Assembly (NCBI GenBank): GCA_964638155.1
Contig: CAZWYI010000008.1
Location: 8,747-72,746, forward strand
Source of the DNA: CAYZTD01 sp964638155
Lineage (GTDB): Archaea; Thermoplasmatota; E2; DHVEG-1
Length of the DNA stretch: 64,000 bases
Direction of reading: 5' to 3'
Shown here: one piece after another, positions 1-6,432 of the stretch
Position numbering within the stretch: position 1 is the first letter of the stretch
Layout: every line of letters begins with the position of its first letter
Made by a program: the position numbers and the translations under genes
The notes under the pieces: generated by a model
Database searches by the model: none
The model's input: only the letters and a program-made list of their open reading frames with translations
Told to the model about the DNA's origin: nothing

Positions 1-359
1 GAAAAAGCATAAACTGTAAGGTTTTTTATTTTTAAGTCAAAGCACCATTGTAAAACTTCTTCTATCTTGTCTCTTCCAAACTCATGACCAGCAGTAGGCT
101 TTAAGCCAAGCCCTTGGGCAAATCTTCTATTTCCATCCATAATAATTGCCACATGTCTTGGAATAGAATTCTTCTTTGTTTCTTCCAAAAGTTTGTAATC
201 TTTAAATTCTCTAATTTTTTTTGCGAAAAAATTGTAGATATTTGATTTGTAAATCATTGCAGCAATTTTTCTTAAAGTATCACTTTTTATAGCATATTTT
301 TCAATTTGATCTATTTTTTTTCCTGCGATTGTTTTTAGTGATACTTTTGATTTTGTAAT
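1..359 (-). CDS. uppS: cis-prenyltransferase (undecaprenyl diphosphate synthase family), 3' part outside window
   Basis: Z-type isoprenyl diphosphate synthase, which chain-elongates FPP/GGPP to the polyprenyl lipid carrier used in glycosylation. The translation (about 119 residues visible) carries the family hallmark PRHVAIIMDGNRRFAQ around residue 74 (MDGNR, with the catalytic Asp), followed by the GHEFGRDKI and LTVYAFS motifs. The gene runs off the left edge of the window. The N-terminus is about 50 residues longer than in bacterial UppS, as is common in archaea. No ATG, GTG or TTG exists in frame between the upstream stop codon and an internal Met. A strong GGAGG (370-374) precedes an ATT codon at 359, which I take as the start. 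Identity is firm; the start is inferred. Confidence 0.88.
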   Translation of the reverse strand, partial: MTKSKVSLKTIAGKKIDQIEKYAIKSDTLRKIAAMIYKSNIYNFFAKKIREFKDYKLLEETKKNSIPRHVAIIMDGNRRFAQGLGLKPTAGHEFGRDKIEEVLQWCFDLKIKNLTVYAF

Positions 360-412
360 AGCCTATTTTCCTCCCGCAATATTATTTTTTTAAAAAATAG
401 ATAGATTACAAG

Positions 413-420
413 TATTTATA
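413..420 (-). promoter_or_regulatory. TATA box for uppS
   Basis: On the minus strand this reads TATAAATA. A transcript start about 25 bases downstream would lie near 390, leaving a short leader that contains the GGAGG ribosome-binding site before the ATT start. This is a motif-based call only. Confidence 0.5.
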
Positions 421-458
421 TTTTTGATAGCAAAACTATATAATAGTTTAGAACAAGA

Positions 459-617
459 CTATTCTTTGTTTTCTTTAACAAATTTTTTGATTTCTTCAAT
501 GTTTTCAACTATCAACTGTGCTTTTCTTAATCCAAATCTAAATGGATACGCGTCATTTTCATCTCTTTTTAATACAATTACAGGATTACCATTATATTCT
601 TCTAATTCTACAGGCAT
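459..617 (-). CDS. small conserved-looking protein, 52 residues
   Basis: An ATG at 617 opens a 52-codon frame ending in TAG at 459. It starts MPVELEEYNGNPVIVL and continues with a YPFRFGLRKAQLIVENIEEI core. A strong GGAGG lies 10 bases upstream (628-632). The composition is protein-like: alternating hydrophobic beta-type strands, then an amphipathic helix ending in a Lys/Glu-rich tail. It has no signal peptide or Cys motif. It sits upstream of uppS on the same strand and is divergent from S17e. I do not recognise the family. An overlapping plus-strand frame is a shadow. The ribosome-binding site, codon pattern and folded-looking sequence make a real gene likely. Confidence 0.72.
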   Translation of the reverse strand: MPVELEEYNGNPVIVLKRDENDAYPFRFGLRKAQLIVENIEEIKKFVKENKE

Positions 618-753
618 TTTCTTTCAGCCTCCATACATGTGAAAGCATTTCATATATTAAACTGTTTATATTTTTTTATATAACTATTATTTGTTACTAA
701 AAGTCTATAAAAAATCAAAAAGTTAAAGATTTTCAACTATTGCTTCCAAAGTG

Positions 754-761
754 TTTAAATA
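754..761 (+). promoter_or_regulatory. TATA box for S17e / flavin operon
   Basis: TTTAAATA lies in the intergenic region. The transcript is expected to start about 783-788, giving a leader of about 20 bases before the proposed CTG start of S17e. The ribB-ribH genes follow closely and could be read from the same promoter. Confidence 0.5.
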
Positions 762-805
762 CAAGAAGATGATATTCCGGTCCCTTAATTTACTTGGGTG
801 ATACA

Positions 806-1027
806 CTGGGAAATATAAGACCTACATTCATAAAAAACGTTGCAATTGAGCTGAATAGAATATATCCTGGGCAATTTAAAAACAATGATTTTCAGCATAA
901 TAAAGAGAAAGTTGAAGAGCTTACCGATGTAAAAAGTAAGGTTCTAAGAAACCGTATAGCAGGATATATTACTAGACGACTTGCAAGCAAAAATAAACCA
1001 ACATCGGTTCAACCAAATTCTGAGTAA
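806..1027 (+). CDS. rps17e: 30S ribosomal protein S17e
   Basis: Small archaeal/eukaryal ribosomal protein of the 30S subunit. The protein reads GNIRPTFIKNVAIELNRIYP and contains the family signature LTDVKSKVLRNRIAGYITR. It is about 73 residues, the usual length with a short tail. Family members begin MGNIR, which places initiation at CTG 806. A GGTGAT ribosome-binding site (797-802) sits three bases before that CTG. The alternative in-frame TTG at 794 would add four residues and has no ribosome-binding site. The gene is followed within about 36 bases by ribB. Identity is certain; the CTG start is an inference. Confidence 0.9.
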   Translation: MGNIRPTFIKNVAIELNRIYPGQFKNNDFQHNKEKVEELTDVKSKVLRNRIAGYITRRLASKNKPTSVQPNSE

Positions 1028-1062
1028 CAACCCAAAATTTATTTTAAAAGGGGGTTTTTCTT

Positions 1063-1776
1063 ATTACAGGTGAGTCTATAAAGAAAATACAAAAAGCAAT
1101 TAAAGATCTGCAGAAAGGAAAATTTATTTTAATTTATGATGATGATAAAAGAGAAGGAGAAACAGATCTAGTTATATCTTCAAAATTTGTAACACCAACA
1201 TCGATAAAAACCATGAGAAAAGATGGTGGTGGTTTAATATTTTTAATGACATCTAAAGAAGTAGCAGATAAACTAAAAATCCCATTTCTATCAGAGATGT
1301 ACAAAAGTATTGACAACAAGTATCCAGTATTAAAAGAGCTTGTGCCAAATGATATACCATATGACACAAAATCTTCTTTTTCACTTTATATAAATCATAG
1401 AGACACCTATACCGGCATTACAGATAACGATCGAAGTCTTACTATGAAAAAATTTTCTGAACTTACAAAAAAGATTCAAAACATAGATAATGGTACAGCG
1501 ATAAAAATATTTGGATCTGAATTTCGATCACCCGGGCATGTTCCAATATGTGTTGCAGATAAAAAATTACTAGATAATAGAAAAGGTCATACTGAGCTTG
1601 TAATAAGTATGCTAAAGATGGCGGAACTTCCACCAGCAGGCAGTGGCTGTGAAATAATGGGCGATAGTGGTAAAGCCTTATCAAAAAAAGATTCAATAAA
1701 ATATGCAGAAAAAAATGATTTAGTTTTTCTTGAAGGAAAAGAAATAATTGAGGCATGGAAAGAATGGTCAAGGTAA
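1063..1776 (+). CDS. ribB: 3,4-dihydroxy-2-butanone 4-phosphate synthase
   Basis: Converts ribulose 5-phosphate to 3,4-dihydroxy-2-butanone 4-phosphate, the four-carbon precursor of riboflavin. The acidic metal-binding motif DDDKREGETDL starts near residue 26. TMRKDGGG, the DNDRS segment, RSPGHVPIC and GHTELVISMLKMA also match RibB. The first ATG (1213) would remove the catalytic DDD/RE.E motif, so translation must begin upstream. The only candidate behind a ribosome-binding site is ATT 1063, which follows an AGGGGG tract by about 8 bases. Length from there is 237 residues, normal for the family. It overlaps ribL and is the first gene of ribB-ribL-ribC-ribH. Confidence 0.92.
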   Translation: MTGESIKKIQKAIKDLQKGKFILIYDDDKREGETDLVISSKFVTPTSIKTMRKDGGGLIFLMTSKEVADKLKIPFLSEMYKSIDNKYPVLKELVPNDIPYDTKSSFSLYINHRDTYTGITDNDRSLTMKKFSELTKKIQNIDNGTAIKIFGSEFRSPGHVPICVADKKLLDNRKGHTELVISMLKMAELPPAGSGCEIMGDSGKALSKKDSIKYAEKNDLVFLEGKEIIEAWKEWSR

Positions 1777-2222
1777 TGGCTTCTGGAACCTTTGATCTAT
1801 TGCATCTAGGACACATCTATTACTTGAAACAAGCAAAAAAACTAGGTGACACTCTAGCTGTAGTTGTTGCAACAGATAAAACTGTGAGAAAACTTAAACA
1901 TGAGCCAATTAACCCTGAAAAAATAAGAAGGAATTTAGTGAAAGAATTAGAAGTGGTAGATGAAGCACACCTAGGTCACGAAGAAGATATGTATGAAATC
2001 GTAGAAGAAATTAAACCAGATATAATAGCAATAGGTTATGATCAAATACATGATGAAAAAAAGATAAAAAAAGAACTGAAAAAAAGAAATATCAATGCCG
2101 AAATAGTTAGACTAAAAGAATACAAAGGCGGAAGTGATCTAGAAGGTACAAGACGTATTATACAAAAAATAATCTCAGCCTATGAAATACAAAAAAGTAT
2201 TGAGAGGATTGAAAATAAATGA
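1764..2222 (+). CDS. ribL: FAD synthetase (archaeal RibL type)
   Basis: Cytidylyltransferase-fold enzyme that adenylates FMN to FAD. The N-terminus carries GTFDLLHLGH (the HxGH nucleotidyltransferase motif); the C-terminal half has GYDQ and the GGSDLEGTRRI segment typical of archaeal FAD synthetases, where ISSTR-like residues bind nucleotide. Length is about 152 residues. The ATG at 1764 lies 10 bases after a GAGG and is preferred over ATG 1755. The start overlaps the ribB end and the stop overlaps the ribC start, so translation is probably coupled within the flavin operon. Confidence 0.88.
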   Translation: MVKVMASGTFDLLHLGHIYYLKQAKKLGDTLAVVVATDKTVRKLKHEPINPEKIRRNLVKELEVVDEAHLGHEEDMYEIVEEIKPDIIAIGYDQIHDEKKIKKELKKRNINAEIVRLKEYKGGSDLEGTRRIIQKIISAYEIQKSIERIENK

Positions 2223-2686
2223 AGAAAATAGGTGTTGCAGATACTACATTTGCTAGATACAACATGGCAAAATCTGCAATAGATGAACTAAAATCAAATG
2301 ATACTCGTTTTAAAATAATCCGTTACACTGTACCAGGTGTCAAAGATTTGCCAGTTGCTTGTAAAAAGCTTTTCGATGAAAAAAATTGTGATATAATTAT
2401 TGCTCTAGGGATGCCTGGAAAAGAACCTATAGATAAACAATGCGCTCATGAAGCAAGTACTGGCCTTATTCAAGTTCAAATTATGTGTAATAAACATATA
2501 ATTGAAGTTTTTGTACATGAAGATGAAGCAAAAGAAGAAAAAGAATTAGTATGGCTTGCAGATAGAAGAGCAAGAGAGCATGCCATTAATTGTTTAGATT
2601 TACTTTTTAACCCTGAAAAGCTTGAAAAAATGGCAGGTCGGGGTTTAAGAGAAGGATACGAGGATGCAGGATCATTGAAAACATAA
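2219..2686 (+). CDS. ribC: archaeal-type riboflavin synthase
   Basis: Dismutates two 6,7-dimethyl-8-ribityllumazine molecules into riboflavin. The archaeal enzyme is homologous to lumazine synthase, not to bacterial RibE. The 155-residue protein begins KKIGVADTTFARYNMAK and contains VPGVKDLPVACKKL, ALGMPGKEPIDKQCAHEAS and WLADRRAREHAIN, all diagnostic of archaeal RibC. Its ATG overlaps the ribL stop (ATGA), and ribH starts 17 bases after its stop. RibC beside its paralogue RibH is the expected archaeal arrangement. Confidence 0.93.
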   Translation: MKKIGVADTTFARYNMAKSAIDELKSNDTRFKIIRYTVPGVKDLPVACKKLFDEKNCDIIIALGMPGKEPIDKQCAHEASTGLIQVQIMCNKHIIEVFVHEDEAKEEKELVWLADRRAREHAINCLDLLFNPEKLEKMAGRGLREGYEDAGSLKT

Positions 2687-2703
2687 AAGGATGTGAAAAT
2701 AGA

Positions 2704-3120
2704 ATGGTTGAAAAAAATATAAAAATTGGAGCTGTTGTATCTGAGTTTAATTACGATATAACAATGATGATGTTAGAAAGAGCAAAGGAACATGCTGATT
2801 TTCTTGGAGCAGATATTACAAAAATTGTAAAAGTTCCTGGAGTATTTGATATGGGACTTGGAATTAAAAAACTACTAAAAGATAAATCAATTGATGGAGT
2901 TGTAGCACTTGGATGTGTAATAGAAGGTGAAACAGAGCACGATGAACTAGTTATTTCTCACGCTACAAGAAAAATAGCTGATCTGGCACTTGACTATGAT
3001 AAACCTGTTGGACTTGGGATATCTGGTCCAGGTATGACAAGACTTCAAGCAGAAGAAAGGATTGAAAGAGCAAAAGCAGCTGTTGAAGCAGTAGTAAAAC
3101 TTCATAAAAATTTAAGTTGA
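2704..3120 (+). CDS. ribH: 6,7-dimethyl-8-ribityllumazine synthase
   Basis: Condenses the RibB product with 5-amino-6-ribitylamino-uracil to give lumazine. The 138-residue protein has the fold signatures AVVSEFNYDIT (substrate-binding FN segment), VPGVFDMGLGIKKL, GVVALGCVIEGETEHDELV (GxVI.GET.H.) and KPVGLGI. The conserved catalytic His is in the ETEHDE motif. It is the last gene of ribB-ribL-ribC-ribH. A T-rich stretch about 3138-3150 after the stop could terminate transcription. Confidence 0.93.
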   Translation: MVEKNIKIGAVVSEFNYDITMMMLERAKEHADFLGADITKIVKVPGVFDMGLGIKKLLKDKSIDGVVALGCVIEGETEHDELVISHATRKIADLALDYDKPVGLGISGPGMTRLQAEERIERAKAAVEAVVKLHKNLS

Positions 3121-3176
3121 TAAACAGAAAAATAATCTTTTTTTATCTTTCATTAACTAAAAATAATATGAAAAAA

Positions 3177-3186
3177 TTTATATATA
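3177..3186 (+). promoter_or_regulatory. TATA box for lipoprotein gene
   Basis: TTTATATATA lies 31-40 bases before the ATG at 3217. The leader would contain a GAGGAAA ribosome-binding site about 6 bases before the start. Motif-based. Confidence 0.45.
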
Positions 3187-3216
3187 ATTTTAAAATATAA
3201 GTTTTGAGGAAATAGA

Positions 3217-3651
3217 ATGAAAAAAAACAAAAAAGTAGCTATCGGATTATGTCTTTTATTATTAGTATCAAGTGTATTCCTTTCAGGTTGCATTTCAAAA
3301 GTAAAAACTAATGAGGATTGGCGCCATAGTAAGAGATGCGAAAATGGTGTAATAATAAGTGGTTCAGCTCCTGAAAAATATGAGGGGCACGACTTAATAG
3401 AAGTAATGTTTGTTAGGGATACTAAACCCTGCGATAATTGGGAAGAATATGAGTACACAGTAGAAGATGAGGACATTATAAAGCAAAGAACATTTTCAAA
3501 TACACGGTTCTTCGAAGGTGAAATATGCGGACTTAATATATTTGAACCATTATACTTTAGAGCAGTTGCAAAATATAGGATTCAAGATGGAAGCGAAGAA
3601 GGATTAATTAAACCTGTTGAAGGAGAAGAAGTTTGCATTACTTTAAATTAA
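3217..3651 (+). CDS. small secreted lipoprotein
   Basis: A 144-residue protein with a textbook lipoprotein signal: a Lys-rich start, a hydrophobic core and lipobox LSGC with the acylated Cys at residue 25. The mature part is about 120 residues, acidic, and has five or so Cys residues (RCENG, KPCDNW, EICGLN, EVCITLN) that could form disulfides outside the cell. No known domain is recognised. It stands alone between the flavin operon and a convergent gene cluster. Membrane-anchored, function unknown. Confidence 0.75.
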   Translation: MKKNKKVAIGLCLLLLVSSVFLSGCISKVKTNEDWRHSKRCENGVIISGSAPEKYEGHDLIEVMFVRDTKPCDNWEEYEYTVEDEDIIKQRTFSNTRFFEGEICGLNIFEPLYFRAVAKYRIQDGSEEGLIKPVEGEEVCITLN

Positions 3652-3671
3652 AAAACTAATTAATTTAAAAC

Positions 3672-4208
3672 TTAGTCTTTTTTCTTATTTATCGATTTAA
3701 AAATCGAAGGAAGATGTATGGTATATGAACCATCTTTTTGAATAATAATAGGTTCATCTTCTAAAAGGCCTTTTAAATCTATTTTATATTTACCAGGTTT
3801 TTCAATATCTATTGTCTCAGGCTCCATAGATTCTTCAAGTGAAGACTGTATCTTTTCTAAAGCATTTTTTCTATAAGTATCATCAGTAATAATATCAATA
3901 TTTTCTTTTTTATCTGGCTTGATTTGTTTTTCTTTAAGATGTTTTTTCATTACCTTTTTGATATCTTTGGGTTTAATTTTTGCCCAATTTCCAGATTGAT
4001 CAATAAAATTTTCGTCTCCACCTAGCATTTCCATAATAGCAGTATTAACATCTTTACCAACTTTTTTTGTAATATTTTCCCGCTCTTGTTCATCAAGTGG
4101 CTGTTTTGTATAAAAAAAACGATTCCCTCCACAATCTGGACAACCCTTTAAAAGTTCGGAAGAACCTTCCTCGAATATATGTCCACATTTAAGACACTGG
4201 TGAGGCAT
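3672..4208 (-). CDS. archaeal Zn-ribbon protein of the GTPase/DUF2073 trio
   Basis: A 178-residue protein whose N-terminus is a four-Cys zinc ribbon: CLKCGHIFEEGSS, then CPDCGGNRF. The middle is Lys/Glu-rich. The C-terminal about 50 residues repeat a short beta pattern (GKYKIDLKGLLEDEPIII and GSYTIHLPSIF). This matches the uncharacterised archaeal Zn-ribbon family that travels with an Era-like GTPase. It starts 3 bases after the DUF2073-like gene, so the three genes (5253 down to 3672) form one operon. Function unknown; a role near the ribosome or nucleic acid is only guessed from the ribbon and the GTPase partner. Confidence 0.75.
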   Translation of the reverse strand: MPHQCLKCGHIFEEGSSELLKGCPDCGGNRFFYTKQPLDEQERENITKKVGKDVNTAIMEMLGGDENFIDQSGNWAKIKPKDIKKVMKKHLKEKQIKPDKKENIDIITDDTYRKNALEKIQSSLEESMEPETIDIEKPGKYKIDLKGLLEDEPIIIQKDGSYTIHLPSIFKSINKKKD

Positions 4209-4211
4209 TTA

Positions 4212-4589
4212 TTATTTAGCTCCTTTACCAGGTATAATCCTGGTTTGAATCATATCATCATCTTTTTTAACCATTTTTAGTAGATCAGCAGGACCAATAA
4301 GTGTCATCCGAGGTTTATTAGTTAGACCAAATATTTTTCTAATAAAAGAAGGACTGTCTTCGCCGTAGCCTTCCATCTCAAAACCAATGAAGGTATCTTG
4401 TTTTATCTCTTTCATAGTTTTTTCTATAAGATTGGCCTGCTCTATTGCAGTAAGGCCACTTTCCAAGACAAGGATTTTACCTTTTTTAACTTCTTTTATG
4501 ATGAATTTAAGTTTTTCTTCGGCAGAAAAATTATCTAATTTATTTTTTGAAACAAGGTTAAAGGAAATGCCTTTGGTTTTTTTTGTCAT
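4212..4589 (-). CDS. DUF2073-like archaeal protein
   Basis: A 125-residue soluble alpha/beta protein with the segments FIIKEVKKGKILVLESGLTA, FIGFEMEGYGEDSP and MTLIGPADLLKMVKKDD. The pattern and the position between an Era-like GTPase and a Zn-ribbon gene match the archaeal DUF2073 family. It has a strong ribosome-binding site (GGAGGT) and starts 7 bases after the GTPase stop. No catalytic motif is evident. It is probably a partner of the GTPase; the molecular function is not known. Confidence 0.7.
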   Translation of the reverse strand: MTKKTKGISFNLVSKNKLDNFSAEEKLKFIIKEVKKGKILVLESGLTAIEQANLIEKTMKEIKQDTFIGFEMEGYGEDSPSFIRKIFGLTNKPRMTLIGPADLLKMVKKDDDMIQTRIIPGKGAK

Positions 4590-4596
4590 TACACTT

Positions 4597-5253
4597 TTAC
4601 CTCCGTTTTTTCTTCCGTTTTTTTCTAAAATGTTTCACCATTGTAGTATATAAATTATCAGAATTATATCCAGTAAGAGCGCTTATTGGTATTACAGGAT
4701 GCTGTGGAAAAGCAGATTTAAGTGTCGCAGGACTTGATTCTTCCATATCTATTTTATTTGCAGCTATAAGTACTGGCAGCTTTCTTGCTTCAAGATTTCC
4801 AAGTATAGTTACATTGACTTGAGTGAAAGGATCTTGTGTGGAGTCCATAACAAGTAAAACTCCATCAATATCTTCAAGCCACTTAATAGACTCAATAACG
4901 CCCTCAGTTGCCTCTTTAGCTCTTCTTTTAGACTCATCTTTAGATAAACCAAAGCTACTCATAAATTCTTTAAAATCAACTTTAGTTGAAATACCTGGAG
5001 TATCAACGATATCCATATAAAGAGATGAACTGCCATTATCAATTTTTACATCCTTTTTCCATTTAGCACGTCTTGTCTCATGTGGAATTTCAGACACACT
5101 ACCCATGATATCACCAGTCCAATCACGTAAAATACGATTTGCAAGGGTAGTCTTTCCCACATTAGGAGGACCATAAATTCCAATTTTGGCATGCTTTTTC
5201 CCAAAAATTTTTTTGATAATAGAAGCCAATCTTATTCTACTTAGTAATCCCAT
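4597..5253 (-). CDS. Era/Obg-like small GTPase
   Basis: A 218-residue GTP-binding protein. G1 is GPPNVGKTT (residues 28-36), G3 is DIVDTPG (81-87), and G4 is NKID near residue 165, followed by a G5-like SAL in PVISALTG. The C-terminus is a basic tail (HFRKKRKKKRR) that could contact RNA or membrane. AGGAGGT precedes the ATG. It is the first gene of a three-gene archaeal operon with the DUF2073-like and Zn-ribbon genes. The basic tail and Era-like G domain suggest ribosome or RNA binding, but this is inference. Confidence 0.82.
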   Translation of the reverse strand: MGLLSRIRLASIIKKIFGKKHAKIGIYGPPNVGKTTLANRILRDWTGDIMGSVSEIPHETRRAKWKKDVKIDNGSSSLYMDIVDTPGISTKVDFKEFMSSFGLSKDESKRRAKEATEGVIESIKWLEDIDGVLLVMDSTQDPFTQVNVTILGNLEARKLPVLIAANKIDMEESSPATLKSAFPQHPVIPISALTGYNSDNLYTTMVKHFRKKRKKKRR

Positions 5254-5459
5254 CCAATCATACCTCCTAGAAATTAGGTATTATAACAAAAAACAGTATT
5301 ATTATAATAGTTTATTAGTTTAATGGTAATTTATTTTATTGTGCCAATCAAAATAAATTTGTTAAAAAGTTATTCATAGGAGTTATTTTTATGAAAATCC
5401 TTATATATCAACAAAGTCATTATTGATTCCCAGAAATAATTCGGGAGGCATGATTATTA

Positions 5460-6419
5460 ATGACTGATGAAAATAATGTAGTTGAGGATTTGGGGAATTT
5501 GGATTCACTCAGACAGAAATTAATGACTGTTACAGATGAAATAGATGCTATTAAGCATTCTTTTTCAAAAGGCACACAAGATCTTGACAGAATTCAGAAT
5601 ATGTTACATGTTGACAACATTGAAGAAATAAGCGGAGTTTTAGAAAAATTCGAATCAAGAGTACAACAAGCAGAACAGAAAAGAATGGAAGCAGCAGAAG
5701 GAGCAGAAAAATACAGTCAAGAACTAGAAAAAGAAAAAGAACGTCTTGTAAAACTCTGGGATGCTTACAAAAACCAAGAAGAAGAACTTAGCGGCACCGA
5801 GAAAAAAATAAATGAATACGAAGAAAAACTAAGAGAAATGGATGCATCAAAAAAACAACTAGAAGATGACCTTACAGCAAGAGTTAATACTCTAAATAAA
5901 AAACTTGAAGAAAATAAAGAAAAAGCAGAAAAATTCGATGAATACAAACAAAAATACGAACAATATGAAAATACCAAAAATCAACTAGAAACTGAATTAG
6001 AAACACTTAAAGAAGAAAATCAAAACAAAGAAGAAACGATAAACGATTTAAATAATAAACTTGAAAAAATGGAAGAAATGGAAAATTACGCCGAATACAA
6101 AGAAAAATACGAAGAGATAAATGCGGAATATGAAAAAGAAAAAGAAAGACTTACAAAACTTTATCAACTATATGAAGACACAGATAACGAATGCAAAAAA
6201 CTACAAAAAGAAAATGAACAATGGGAAAACTGGTATAAAAACAAAAAAGATGTTTTTAATCAATTATTCTCTGGATCTCCACCAATAGCAGGTGAAAATC
6301 CAAGTAATACAAAACCAAACGAAAACACAACCACAGAAGTAGAAATTGAAACGGTAAAAGACGAAACACCTGATGAAAACAAACCGAATAAAAAAAGAAA
6401 AGGTTTATTTAGAAAATAA
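5460..6419 (+). CDS. long coiled-coil protein
   Basis: A 319-residue hydrophilic protein. Residues from about 75 to 275 are almost unbroken heptad-type coiled coil rich in Glu, Lys and Asn. No signal peptide or membrane span is visible. The C-terminus is Pro/Asn/Thr-rich and ends in a basic cluster (NKKRKGLFRK). GGGAGG precedes the ATG by about 11 bases. It is convergent with rad50 (13-base gap). Coiled-coil content alone cannot assign function; a structural or scaffolding role is possible. Confidence 0.7.
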   Translation: MTDENNVVEDLGNLDSLRQKLMTVTDEIDAIKHSFSKGTQDLDRIQNMLHVDNIEEISGVLEKFESRVQQAEQKRMEAAEGAEKYSQELEKEKERLVKLWDAYKNQEEELSGTEKKINEYEEKLREMDASKKQLEDDLTARVNTLNKKLEENKEKAEKFDEYKQKYEQYENTKNQLETELETLKEENQNKEETINDLNNKLEKMEEMENYAEYKEKYEEINAEYEKEKERLTKLYQLYEDTDNECKKLQKENEQWENWYKNKKDVFNQLFSGSPPIAGENPSNTKPNENTTTEVEIETVKDETPDENKPNKKRKGLFRK

Positions 6420-6432
6420 TTAAATTTATTTT

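Noticed and set aside
424..642. Plus-strand 72-codon frame
   Set aside because: It is antisense to the better supported 52-residue minus-strand gene with a GGAGG site.
618..805. FMN riboswitch upstream of the flavin operon
   Set aside because: No conserved RFN-like motifs; the leader before S17e is predicted to be only about 20 bases.
5391..5426. ATG frame of 11 codons behind AGGAG
   Set aside because: Too short, and it overlaps the likely TATA element of the coiled-coil gene.
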